Shown: positions 16,083 to 24,321 of the stretch, one piece after another
Layout of the letters: every line of letters starts with the position of its first letter
How positions within the stretch are numbered: position 1 is the stretch's first letter
NCBI GenBank assembly: GCA_028282095.1
Contig: JANQIP010000051.1
Location: 1-51,702, forward strand
Origin: Xanthobacteraceae bacterium
GTDB lineage: Bacteria; Pseudomonadota; Alphaproteobacteria; Rhizobiales; Xanthobacteraceae
Direction of reading: 5' to 3'
Length of the DNA: 51,702 nt
Notes under the pieces: generated by a model
The model's input: the letters and a program-made list of their open reading frames with translations, nothing else
What the model was told of the DNA's origin: nothing
Databases searched by the model: none
Position numbers and translations under genes: made by a program

Positions 16083-17305
16083 GCGTGGGCGTGAGGCAGG
16101 CCGTGATCCTTCTCGGCACGCCGCCAGCACGCAGTGGCGAGGGGACGCAGGCGATGCCCACCCCCTTGCACGCGATCGGCGACCGGCCGTTCCTTGATAT
16201 TCTGCTGGATGAGATTGCCCGATATGGCGTCCTCAAGGAGGTGCTGCTGCTCGCCGACGGCAGGAGCAAGGACGCCGTGGATCGCTATGGGTCCAAGGGG
16301 CACGATAGGCTGCGCATCGCCGTCGTCGCCGCGCCGGACGCGGCCGGGACCGGCGACCTCCTGCGCAACGCCGTCGATCATCTCGATCCGCGGTTTCTGC
16401 TGTTCGACGGCTGCGGTTTTTTCGACATCAACCTGCTCGACCTTGTTAAGACTGCGGGCGACAGCCTCGTCCACATGGCGCTGACCACCGCCATCGACAC
16501 GGCCGGGGATCGGCGCGGACGCCTTACCCTTCGCGACGGCGCGGTGACCGGCTTCACCGATGCGGCCGCCGACTCCGGGGCGGCCGATGTCGGCCTTTAT
16601 GTCGTCGACCGGCGCGCACTCGCGGGGCCTGCTGGCAACGGAGTCTCGTTCGCGCGCGACGGCCTGCCGGCGCTGGCCGTGCAAGGCGGCCTCTCCGGGC
16701 GCCTTTACAGGAATCGATTCATCGATCTCAGCGATCCTGCGGCATTGATCAAGGCTCAGGCCAAACTGCCGCGTCGCCTCGCGCGCCCCGCGGTTTTTTT
16801 CGATCGTGACGGCGTGCTGAACCGCGATACCGGCTATGTCTTTCGTCCCGACGATCTCGTGTGGATGCCGGGTGCGCGCGAAGCCGTGAAGGCGGTGAAC
16901 GATGCGGGGTGGTTCGCCTTCGTCGTGAGCAATCAGTCCGGCATTGCGCGCGGCTACTACACCGAGGATGACGTGCTTTTGCTGCACGACTGGATGGCGA
17001 GCGAGCTTGCGGGCCATGGCGCCCATATCGACGCATTCGAATACTGCCCGGATCATCCCGAGGGGAAAGTCGAACCGTATCGGCGCGAAAACCACGACCG
17101 CAAGCCGGGACCCGGTATGTTGAAAAAGCTGATGGCGCGGTTCGGCGTCGATTCCTCGCGCAGCTTCCTTGTCGGCGACCGCGAAAGCGACCTTGCCGCC
17201 GCGGCCGCTGCGGGCATCGCCGGCCATCTCTACAAAGGCGGGGATCTTGCCCGGTTCGTTGAGGACCGGCTTGGTGCCGAGGAGGCACTCACCGCCTACA
17301 AGTAG
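16076..17305 (+). CDS. Fusion of a nucleotidyltransferase-like domain with GmhB-type HAD phosphatase
   Basis: A 409-aa two-domain protein. Residues 1-225 follow a sugar-1-phosphate nucleotidyltransferase fold, but the signature loop reads ILLGTPPARSGEGTQAMPTP where active enzymes have GGxGTRL...PKP, so this half may be inactive. Residues 238-405 are a HAD phosphatase of the D,D-heptose 1,7-bisphosphate class: DRDGVLN with D243 and D245, SNQSG 285-289, RKPGPGM with K343 and GDRESD 367-372. Zinc-site residues known from E. coli GmhB are mostly replaced. The GTG at 16076 overlaps the gmhA stop and follows GAGGAG by 5 nt. The role in heptose synthesis is strongly implied by gmhA. Confidence 0.8.
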   Translation: MLSVGVRQAVILLGTPPARSGEGTQAMPTPLHAIGDRPFLDILLDEIARYGVLKEVLLLADGRSKDAVDRYGSKGHDRLRIAVVAAPDAAGTGDLLRNAVDHLDPRFLLFDGCGFFDINLLDLVKTAGDSLVHMALTTAIDTAGDRRGRLTLRDGAVTGFTDAAADSGAADVGLYVVDRRALAGPAGNGVSFARDGLPALAVQGGLSGRLYRNRFIDLSDPAALIKAQAKLPRRLARPAVFFDRDGVLNRDTGYVFRPDDLVWMPGAREAVKAVNDAGWFAFVVSNQSGIARGYYTEDDVLLLHDWMASELAGHGAHIDAFEYCPDHPEGKVEPYRRENHDRKPGPGMLKKLMARFGVDSSRSFLVGDRESDLAAAAAAGIAGHLYKGGDLARFVEDRLGAEEALTAYK

Positions 17306-17333
17306 GCGCTATTTCAATCTTGCGAATTGCTCA

Positions 17334-17450
17334 TACGCTTTCCGCGTGATTGCTTCGGGCTCACTTCAGTCACGTCCCCCTGAAAGGGGGAGGAGGTCGG
17401 TGAGCTTGCGCAGCCTGCGTAAACTTGGCTGCGTGCTCGCCGGGATGGGG
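17334..17450 (+). repeat. Family D repeat (copy 1)
   Basis: Shares TACGCTTTCCG.GTGATTGCTT, CCCCTGAAAGGGGGAGG, GCTTGCGCAGCCTGCG and CTTGGCTGCGTGCTCG with 51565-51697. It contains the small hairpin CCCCC-TGAAA-GGGGG. Confidence 0.8.
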
Positions 17451-17457
17451 AGTTGAT

Positions 17458-17537
17458 CCGTTCGTCCCCGCGCAAGCGGGGACCCAGGATGCTCCCCAAA
17501 AATAATGGTTTCCCGCTTTCGCGGGAATGAACGGAGT
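17458..17537 (+). repeat. Family C repeat
   Basis: CGTTCGTCCCCGCGCAAGCG ... TTTCCCGCTTTCGCGGGAAT ... GAACGGAGT is an imperfect inverted repeat and the same family as the second half of each unit in the 5045-5735 array. It sits between the heptose gene and lpdA. Confidence 0.8.
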
Positions 17538-17599
17538 TCGCAGGCCGATGGAGTAGCGCCCTCCCAACCGTCCCCTGCAAGCTGGGGAGGTAGAGATTA

Positions 17600-19006
17600 T
17601 CAAACATGGATGGCGCGTTTTTCGACTGCGAGCGCGGCTTCCTTCACCGCTTCCGAGAGCGTCGGATGGGCGTGGCAGGTGCGGGCGATGTCTTCCGACG
17701 AGGCGCCGAACTCCATGGCGACCGCGGCTTCGGCGATCATGTTGCCGGCATCCGGCCCGAGAATGTGCACGCCGAGCACGCGGTCGGTCGCAGCGTCCGC
17801 GAGAATCTTCACAAAGCCCTCGGTCTGCCGGTTCACCTTGGCGCGGCCATTGGCGCTGAACGGGAACTTTCCGACCTTGTAGGCGATGCCTTCCGCCTTC
17901 AGCTCGTCTTCGCTACGGCCTACCGAAGCAAGCTCCGGATAGGTGTAGATCACATTCGGGATCACGTCATAGTTCACATGGCCGGCGCGGCCGGCGAGGA
18001 TTTCCGCAACCGCAACGCCCTCGTCCTCGGCCTTGTGCGCGAGCATCGGCCCCGCGATCACATCGCCGATGGCGTAGATGCCGGGCACGCTGGTGGCGAA
18101 ATGCGCGTCGGTCAAGATGCGGCCCCGCTCATCGCGCGCAACGCCCACCGCTTCGAGCCCCAAACCTTCGGTGTGGGGCACGCGGCCGATCGCGATCAGC
18201 GCGACATCGGCCTCGATGATCTCGGCGGCGCCGCCGGCGACCGGCTCGATGCTCACCTTAAGGCGAGATTCGCTGGCATCGATCGCTGTCACCTTCGATC
18301 CGAGCTTGAAGCGCATGCCCTGCCTTTGGAGAATGCGCTGGAACTGGTTCGCGACTTCAAGGTCGACGCCCGGCATGATGCGGTCGAGGAACTCGACCAC
18401 GATCACCTGTGCGCCGAGCCGCCGCCACACCGAGCCGAGTTCGAGCCCGATCACGCCGGCCCCGACGACGAGCAGGCGTTCCGGCACTTGCGGCAACGCC
18501 AGCGCGCCGGTCGAGGAGACGATGCGGGACTCGTCGATCGCAACGTCCTTGAGCTTTGCGACATCCGAGCCGGTCGCGATCACGATGTTCCTTGCTTCGA
18601 CGGTCTGCGTTGCGCCGTCTGCGCCTTTGACCTCGACCCGGCCCGGCGCAAGGATGCGGCCGACCCCGCGGAACGCCTCGATCTTGTTCTTCTTCAGGAG
18701 GAAGGCGACGCCCTTCACATTGCCTTCAACGCCTTCGTCCTTGAACCGCATCATGGCGGCAAGGTCGAGCGCAGGGGCGCCGATCCCGATGCCCATCGCG
18801 GCGAATTTTCCCCCGGCCTCCTCGAAAAGCTCGGAGGCATGCAGCAGCGCTTTCGACGGGATGCACCCGACATTGAGGCAGGTTCCGCCGAAACTTGCGT
18901 CCTTCTCCACGATCGCGGTCTTCAGGCCGAGCTGCGCTGCGCGAATGGCGCAGACATAGCCGCCGGGACCGGAGCCGATGACGATCAGATCGAAGTTCTC
19001 AGCCAT
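17600..19006 (-). CDS. lpdA: Dihydrolipoyl dehydrogenase (E3)
   Basis: A 468-aa flavoprotein that reoxidises dihydrolipoamide for 2-oxoacid dehydrogenase complexes or the glycine cleavage system. It has the FAD-binding [18 protein letters not shown], the redox disulfide [11 protein letters not shown] (C43, C48), the NAD-binding [15 protein letters not shown], the second FAD motif IYAIGDV and the C-terminal HAHPTLSEA with the catalytic His. Length is normal. No E1/E2 genes are beside it in this window, and repeats flank it on both sides. Confidence 0.93.
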   Translation of the reverse strand: MAENFDLIVIGSGPGGYVCAIRAAQLGLKTAIVEKDASFGGTCLNVGCIPSKALLHASELFEEAGGKFAAMGIGIGAPALDLAAMMRFKDEGVEGNVKGVAFLLKKNKIEAFRGVGRILAPGRVEVKGADGATQTVEARNIVIATGSDVAKLKDVAIDESRIVSSTGALALPQVPERLLVVGAGVIGLELGSVWRRLGAQVIVVEFLDRIMPGVDLEVANQFQRILQRQGMRFKLGSKVTAIDASESRLKVSIEPVAGGAAEIIEADVALIAIGRVPHTEGLGLEAVGVARDERGRILTDAHFATSVPGIYAIGDVIAGPMLAHKAEDEGVAVAEILAGRAGHVNYDVIPNVIYTYPELASVGRSEDELKAEGIAYKVGKFPFSANGRAKVNRQTEGFVKILADAATDRVLGVHILGPDAGNMIAEAAVAMEFGASSEDIARTCHAHPTLSEAVKEAALAVEKRAIHV

Positions 19007-19098
19007 GGTAGTCCAGTATCATCTCCGAATGGTCGCTTCGGGTTCGCCGTTGCTTGCCCCTTCCCTTGAAGCAGGACTTCAGGGAAGTGTTCATCCGC

Positions 19099-19170
19099 TC
19101 GTTCCCGCGCAAGCCGGGACCAGGGTTCTGTTGCCAAGACCGGATTCCTGCTTTCGCGGGAACGAACAGA
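19099..19170 (+). repeat. Family C repeat
   Basis: CGTTCCCGCGCAAGCCGGGA ... CGGATTCCTGCTTTCGCGGG ... AACGAACAG is a diverged copy of the family C inverted repeat, lying between glk and lpdA. Confidence 0.7.
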
Positions 19171-19262
19171 AAACACGCATTCACGCACCGACCAAGAGCG
19201 ATATTCGTTTCGGTTCAAACCTTCGGTCCGGATGACGTCGCCGCCGGCGGCCGAATGCAGCT

Positions 19263-20213
19263 TCACGTGTTCCCGGCAAGGCGCGCAGCATAGGCCGCGC
19301 AGCCGAACAGGCCAGGCTCGTCTTGCGTCACGAGGAATGTCGGCGTCGCCTCCAGCAAATGGCGGTGCGGCGGATGGGCGACGAAAGCCTCGCGAAAGAT
19401 TGCGCCGTCGATGCTGTGGGCGAGTTTCGCCGCAACCCCACCGGCGATGAAGAGGCCGCCAAACGCCTTGAAGCTGAGCGCAATGTCGCCGGCGAACCGA
19501 CCGAGCAGCCGTGCGAACAGCGCGACGGTCGCCTGTGCGTCCGCTTCGCCTGCCGCCGCCGCTGCCTCGATGGCGTGGGCGGGCATGGCTGGACGGTCCG
19601 GATGCAGCGCGCGGTGCAGCCGCTCCAGTCCCGGTCCCGAGATCACGGCCTCCCCCGACAGCAGCTCGACGTCCTCCGCCATCCGGGCAAAGACCGGCCA
19701 TTCGTCGCGCGCCGCCGGGCCGAACGACACGTGTCCGGCCTCGGTTGAAAGCGCAATCCACGAATCCTGGTGCGGAATGAGCGCGGCGACGCCAAGGCCG
19801 GTGCCGGGGCCGATCACCGCCATGACGTCGCGGTCCGACGGCAGCTCCGGGCCGAGCACGCGCAACTGATCAGGTCCGAGCGACGGCAGGGCCCAGGCGA
19901 GCGCCTCGAAGTCGTTGAGCGCATGCGCAAAGCGAAAGCCGAACTGGTTTTCGATCGCATCGAGATCGATCTCCCAGTCGCGGTTCGTCAGGGCGATGCG
20001 GCGACCCGTCCCCGGCCCGGCGACGGCGAACACGGCCGCGGCCGGCCGGCCGGCCAGACGGTCGAAACGTTCGAGATAGCTGCCGATCGCCGTCTCCAGG
20101 CTTTGCACGGAATCGTTTGCGAAGGCGTGCACGTGTTGTGGGCGGCCGCCGCTGTCGACGATCGCAAGCCGCGTGTTGCTTCCGCCAATATCGGCGATCA
20201 GCATATTGGTCAT
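19263..20213 (-). CDS. glk: Glucokinase
   Basis: A 316-aa glucokinase of the E. coli Glk (PF02685) type, phosphorylating glucose with ATP. The N-terminal phosphate-binding motif LIADIGGSNTRLAIVD, the sugar-binding ALNDFEALAW, the second phosphate motif GPGTGLGVAAL and STEAGHVSF are all present. ATG 20213 overlaps the stop of the upstream CoA-transferase gene (ATGA), so it is translationally coupled to it. The cytoplasmic role is to feed glucose into the Entner-Doudoroff or pentose-phosphate routes. Confidence 0.9.
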   Translation of the reverse strand: MTNMLIADIGGSNTRLAIVDSGGRPQHVHAFANDSVQSLETAIGSYLERFDRLAGRPAAAVFAVAGPGTGRRIALTNRDWEIDLDAIENQFGFRFAHALNDFEALAWALPSLGPDQLRVLGPELPSDRDVMAVIGPGTGLGVAALIPHQDSWIALSTEAGHVSFGPAARDEWPVFARMAEDVELLSGEAVISGPGLERLHRALHPDRPAMPAHAIEAAAAAGEADAQATVALFARLLGRFAGDIALSFKAFGGLFIAGGVAAKLAHSIDGAIFREAFVAHPPHRHLLEATPTFLVTQDEPGLFGCAAYAARLAGNT

Positions 20214-21343
20214 TCGATCGATCCCACGTGCTCTTTCGCAAATTCGCGCCGGACCTGCTCGGTATGCTCGCCGAGCGCCGGCACCGGCCCATAAGGTGCT
20301 TCGTGCCACCGCGGCGATGCGGGATAGGAGAGAGGACCCGAGGGCGAGCCGACCGTAATCCGCCGCAAATGCGGGTGCCGGGCGAACCGCGCAAGATCAC
20401 TCACCCGCGCGAACGCAATCTGCGCAGCGGCAAGCTGATCGAGCAACGGCTCGGCATCGCGTGCGCCAAAGGCGCCCGCAACCCGCGCGTCGGTTTCATC
20501 ACGCCGCTTCACCCGCTCGACATTGGTCGCGAACAAAGGGTCAGCGGCAAGCGCGGCGTCGCCCAATACTTGCTCGGCAAGGATGCGCCATTCGCGATCG
20601 CTCTGGATGGAGATCAGTATATCGATGCCATCCTTGCTCTTGAACACGCCATAGGGCGAGATGCTCGGATGTGCAAGCCCGATCCGCTGGGGCGTCCGCC
20701 CGCCCTCGTGCTGGATGAGCGGCACTGTCATCCATTCGGCGACGGCGTCGAACAGCGATATCGGCAGGTCGGCCCCTTGCCCGCTCTGCGAGCGGGCGAT
20801 CAGTGCTTCGAGGATCGCCTCATAGGCGGCAAGCCCCGCGGCAATGTCGACGACCGATACGCCGACGCGCGCCGGCGCGTCCGGACCGCCGGTGAGCGAG
20901 GACAGGCCGGATTCGGCTTGGATCAACAGGTCGTAGGCCTTGCGCTGGGCATAGGGCCCGCTGTCACCATAGCCGGTGATCGAACACGTGATGAGGCGTG
21001 GATGCTCGCGGCGCAGCCGCTCGCGCGAGAAACCGAGCTTTTCGAGCGACCCCGGCTTGAGGTTCTGCACGAACACGTCGGCCCTGGCGAGCATCGTCGC
21101 GAGCAGTGCCTTGTCGCGCGCCGCGGTAAGATCGAGCACGACGGATTCCTTGCCGCGATTGAGCCAGACGAAATAGGCGCTCTCGCCATGGGCAAGATCG
21201 TCGTAGTGGCGGGCGAAATCGCCCTCCGGCCGCTCGATCTTAATGACGCGCGCGCCGGCATCGGCGAGCCGGCAACTGCATAGCGGCGCCGCCACAGCCT
21301 GTTCAAGCGATACGACGAGTAGGCCGGACAGCGGGAGCGTCAT
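20210..21343 (-). CDS. CaiB/BaiF-family (family III) CoA-transferase
   Basis: A 377-aa family III CoA-transferase, moving CoA between carboxylic acids through an aspartyl-CoA thioester. The likely catalytic Asp is in GVSVVDIAAG. Family segments such as ADAGARVIKIERPEGDFAR, RGKESVVLDL and SITGYGDSGPY are clear. The ATG at 21343 (MTLPLSGLLV) is the usual family start; the upstream ATG at 21415 lies within repeats. The substrate pair is unknown. It is coupled to glk downstream, an unusual partner. Confidence 0.88.
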   Translation of the reverse strand: MTLPLSGLLVVSLEQAVAAPLCSCRLADAGARVIKIERPEGDFARHYDDLAHGESAYFVWLNRGKESVVLDLTAARDKALLATMLARADVFVQNLKPGSLEKLGFSRERLRREHPRLITCSITGYGDSGPYAQRKAYDLLIQAESGLSSLTGGPDAPARVGVSVVDIAAGLAAYEAILEALIARSQSGQGADLPISLFDAVAEWMTVPLIQHEGGRTPQRIGLAHPSISPYGVFKSKDGIDILISIQSDREWRILAEQVLGDAALAADPLFATNVERVKRRDETDARVAGAFGARDAEPLLDQLAAAQIAFARVSDLARFARHPHLRRITVGSPSGPLSYPASPRWHEAPYGPVPALGEHTEQVRREFAKEHVGSIE

Positions 21344-21347
21344 GACG

Positions 21348-21507
21348 GAGCGAAAATAGAGCGAATTGCGATCCGGTGGAACCGGAAATCGCTCCGTGTC
21401 TTTTGTTGCCCGCATTTTCTACGGCGAACCGGTTCCCACTTCGCCGGAAAATGCGCTGGAGCGAAAATAGAGTGAATTGCGATCCGGTGGAATCGGAAAT
21501 CGCTCCG
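21348..21507. repeat. Direct repeat pair, 111-bp spacing
   Basis: GAGCGAAAATAGAGCGAATT ... GGAAATCGCTCCG occurs at 21348-21396 and, with two changes, at 21459-21507. Between them lies the palindromic CGCATTTTCTACGGCGAACC ... GCCGGAAAATGCG unit. Both types are intergenic palindromes. The first copy begins just inside the CoA-transferase leader. Confidence 0.8.
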
Positions 21508-21550
21508 TTTGTGGATTTCGGTCGCATGCTCGCAACGAGCGCACTCTTGC

Positions 21551-21672
21551 TAATGTTCCTTACCTGACGGTCCGACCCCGGACCGTCAGCCCGGAACATT
21601 AGCTAATCCCATGCTTTGTGATGCGGCACCAACACAATGAGACGAGCCCAAGCGTTGGTGCCGCATCACTAA
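21551..21672 (-). repeat. Family B two-hairpin repeat (copy 5, inverted)
   Basis: Hairpin 2 precedes hairpin 1 on the plus strand. It is flanked on both sides by CTAA, unlike the CTAG of most copies. Hairpin-2 arms are CCTTACCTG and CAGCCCGG. Confidence 0.9.
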
Positions 21673-21690
21673 CACCGAGCGCCAGAAAAA

Positions 21691-22794
21691 TCATCCCCAC
21701 ACGATGCGAGAGAGATCGACAATCATCGAGAGCTTCGCCCATTGCTCGTCCTCGGTGAGCAGGTTGCCCTCCTCGGTCGAGGCGAAGCCGCATTGCGGGC
21801 CCAGCGCGAGCTGATCGAGGGCGACGTATTGGGTCGCCTCCTCGATGCGCCGCTTGATGGCGTCACGCGCTTCGAGCGTGCCACTCTTCGAGGTCACGAG
21901 GCCGAGCACGACGATCCTCTTGCCCCTGGGCAGGAAGCGCAGCGGGTCGAAACCGCCGGCGCGCTCGGAATCGTATTCGAGAAAGAAGCCATCATAATTG
22001 ACGCCGCCGAGCAGCCGTTCGGCGACGGGCTCATAGCCGCCTTCCGACACCCATTGAGAGCGGAAATTGCCACGGCACACATGGGTGGTGATCACCATAT
22101 CCGACGGTCGCTCGGCGATAGCGTAGTTGATCACCTCGGCATAGATGCGCGGCAGCTTTTCCACTTCCTCGCCGCGCCCGCGTGCGAGCTGCAGCTGCTC
22201 CTTCGAGCACAGATAGGCCCACACCGTGTCGTCGAACTGCAGATAGCGGCAACCGGCATCGTAGAAGGCACGCACCGCCTTGCGATAGGCACGGCCGAGA
22301 TCGCCGAAAAAATTGTCGAGCTGCGGATAGGCCTTGCTGTTGATCTGTCTGCGCCCGACGCGGAAATGCAGCACGGCGGGCGAAGGGATCGTCATTTTTG
22401 GCGTCGCTTTGGTATTGGCCTTGAGGAACTTGAAATGCTCGATCATCGGATGGCCGGAGAAACCCACCCGTGCGGTCACCCGCAAGCTCTCGGCGCGGGT
22501 CTGCACCCCGCTGAACTGGATCCCCTCGTCCGGATGATAGCTCTCGACCCCGTCGAGCTGCTTGAGAAAATCGAAGTGCCACCACGAACGCCTGAACTCG
22601 CCGTCGGTCACCGCCGGCAAGCCGATCTCCTCCTGCTTGGCGATGATCTTGACGATCTCCTCGTCTTCGATCCGGCGCAGCTCTTCATCGGAGATCGCGC
22701 CACTCTGATGGCGGGTGCGTGCTTCCTTGAGCGCTGCGGGGCGCAGCAGACTGCCGACATGGTCGGCGCGAAATGGCGGTCTTGATCGTAGCAT
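21691..22794 (-). CDS. Core-MetE-like methyltransferase (MetE C-terminal domain only)
   Basis: A 367-aa protein equivalent to the C-terminal catalytic half of cobalamin-independent methionine synthase, without its N-terminal half. The zinc site looks complete: H and C in TTHVCRGN, E in FFLEYDSE and C in LGPQCGF. The substrate-binding-like N-terminus FRADHVGSLLRP and YLQFDDTVWAYL are typical. Such proteins are often annotated as 5-methyltetrahydropteroyltriglutamate-homocysteine methyltransferase, but the methyl donor cannot be read from sequence. It starts 38 bp after livF and is probably in the same operon. Confidence 0.82.
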   Translation of the reverse strand: MLRSRPPFRADHVGSLLRPAALKEARTRHQSGAISDEELRRIEDEEIVKIIAKQEEIGLPAVTDGEFRRSWWHFDFLKQLDGVESYHPDEGIQFSGVQTRAESLRVTARVGFSGHPMIEHFKFLKANTKATPKMTIPSPAVLHFRVGRRQINSKAYPQLDNFFGDLGRAYRKAVRAFYDAGCRYLQFDDTVWAYLCSKEQLQLARGRGEEVEKLPRIYAEVINYAIAERPSDMVITTHVCRGNFRSQWVSEGGYEPVAERLLGGVNYDGFFLEYDSERAGGFDPLRFLPRGKRIVVLGLVTSKSGTLEARDAIKRRIEEATQYVALDQLALGPQCGFASTEEGNLLTEDEQWAKLSMIVDLSRIVWG

Positions 22795-22832
22795 CGTCCC
22801 CCTCTCTCATCGGGAAATCATCACAGCCTCCT

Positions 22833-23576
22833 TCAACGCGTTGACTCTACTGGGCCGGCGCGCCGTGGTCCGCCTTCGCTCACGCCGATGTACTTTTCCA
22901 TTGCCTCGCGGTCCGCCATGAGTGCGGCGCTGTCGCCGGCATAGACGACCATGCCCCGCTCCAAAATGACCGCACGATCGGTCACGCCGAGAATCTTCTG
23001 CGCGTTCTGCTCGACCAGAATAGCCGACAGGCCCTCCTCGCGGGTGATGCGGGTGAGCGCACCCATCAGTTCCTCGACAATGATCGGAGCGAGGCCTTCG
23101 AGCGGCTCGTCGAGCAGGATGAGCCGGGGATTGAGCACGAGGGCGCGGCCGACCGCGAGCATCTGCTGCTCGCCGCCGGAGAGCTGGTTGCCCATATTGC
23201 GCTTGCGCTCGCCGAGCCGCGGGAACAGCTCATAGACCTTGGCCGGCGTCCACGCGCCCGGGCGCGCCACTGCGGTCAGATTCTCGTGCAGCGTCAGCGA
23301 CTTGAAGATGTTGCGCTCCTGCGGCACCCAGCCGATGCCGGCCTGCGCCCGCTGGTCGGGCCGCAGCCGGGTGATGTCGCGGCCGGCAAGGCGAATGACG
23401 CCGCTGCGATAGCGCGTCACGCCGACGATCGAGTTGACGAGCGTCGTCTTGCCCATGCCGTTGCGACCCAGCAGCGCGAGCGAGAGCCCCTCCTTGAGCG
23501 ACAGGGTAACGTCCGACACGACGATCGCCTCGCCATAACCAGCGCTCAGCCGCTCCACTTCGAGCAGGTCACGCAT
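22833..23576 (-). CDS. livF: Branched-chain amino acid-type ABC transporter ATPase LivF
   Basis: A 247-aa ATPase of the HAAT (LivF) subfamily: Walker A GRNGMGKTT 37-45, signature LSGGEQQ and Walker B LILLDEPLEGLAP. Start 23576 (MRDLLEVERL) overlaps the livG stop by 8 bp. It works with LivG, LivH, LivM and the substrate-binding protein encoded upstream. The cargo is probably an aromatic acid rather than leucine, because the pca genes lead the same gene run. Confidence 0.9.
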   Translation of the reverse strand: MRDLLEVERLSAGYGEAIVVSDVTLSLKEGLSLALLGRNGMGKTTLVNSIVGVTRYRSGVIRLAGRDITRLRPDQRAQAGIGWVPQERNIFKSLTLHENLTAVARPGAWTPAKVYELFPRLGERKRNMGNQLSGGEQQMLAVGRALVLNPRLILLDEPLEGLAPIIVEELMGALTRITREEGLSAILVEQNAQKILGVTDRAVILERGMVVYAGDSAALMADREAMEKYIGVSEGGPRRAGPVESTR

Positions 23577-24321
23577 CGAATGTCTCGCCGAGATAGACGG
23601 CGCGCACCCGCGGATCGCGCGCGACTTCCGCGGGCGGGCCTTCGACCAGCATCTCTCCGTTGACCAGCACCGAGATGCGGTCGGCAAAGGAGAACACGAT
23701 ATCCATATCGTGCTCGATCAGCAGCACGGTGACGTCGTCCGGCAGCGCCGCAATGGTGGCGAGGATCTCCTGGCGTTCGAGGTCGGGCACGCCTGCTGCG
23801 GGCTCGTCGAGCAGCAACAGACGCGGGCGGCAGGCGAAGGCGAGCGCGATCTCCAGCAGCCGCTGCTTGCCATAGGGAAGGATCGCCGTCTCTTCCCGCA
23901 TCACGTCGACAAGGCTGAATCGCTCGAGAAGATCGCCGATCTCATCGATCACTGACGAACGCGTGCCGAACCTGCGCCACCAATCCCCGCCCGTGCCGAG
24001 CCGCTCGGAGACGGCGAGGCCGAGCGATTCAAGCGGCGTCAGCTCGCCGAACAACTGGTTGATCTGAAAGGTGCGCACCATGCCGAGCCGCACGCGCTCA
24101 TAGGGCTGGACATGGCTGATGTCTTTACCGTCGAGCAGGATCTCGCCGCTCGTCGGGCGCAGAACGCCGGTCAGGAGGTTGATGATCGTGGTCTTGCCCG
24201 CGCCGTTGGGACCGATCAGGGCGTGCCGCGCTCCCTTTTCGAGGCGCAGCGACACCTGGCTGGCGGCGACGACTCCGCCAAAGTGCTTTTCGAGGGCGCG
24301 CGTCTCCAGCACCGGGGTCAT
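23569..24321 (-). CDS. livG: Branched-chain amino acid-type ABC transporter ATPase LivG
   Basis: A 250-aa ATPase of the LivG subfamily, with Walker A GPNGAGKTT 37-45, the LivG-specific signature variant LPYGKQRLLEIALA and Walker B LLLLDEPAAGV. The ATG at 24321 overlaps the livM stop (ATGA). The in-frame upstream extension to 24513 reads through livM in another frame and is rejected. Confidence 0.9.
   Translation of the reverse strand: MTPVLETRALEKHFGGVVAASQVSLRLEKGARHALIGPNGAGKTTIINLLTGVLRPTSGEILLDGKDISHVQPYERVRLGMVRTFQINQLFGELTPLESLGLAVSERLGTGGDWWRRFGTRSSVIDEIGDLLERFSLVDVMREETAILPYGKQRLLEIALAFACRPRLLLLDEPAAGVPDLERQEILATIAALPDDVTVLLIEHDMDIVFSFADRISVLVNGEMLVEGPPAEVARDPRVRAVYLGETFDA

Noticed and set aside
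17606..19069. A 487-codon plus-strand frame antisense to lpdA
   Set aside because: lpdA is unmistakable on the other strand; this frame is its complement shadow.
23577..23687. Longer livF starting at 23687
   Set aside because: The extra 37 residues are livG sequence read in another frame; MRDLLEVERL at 23576 is the family start.
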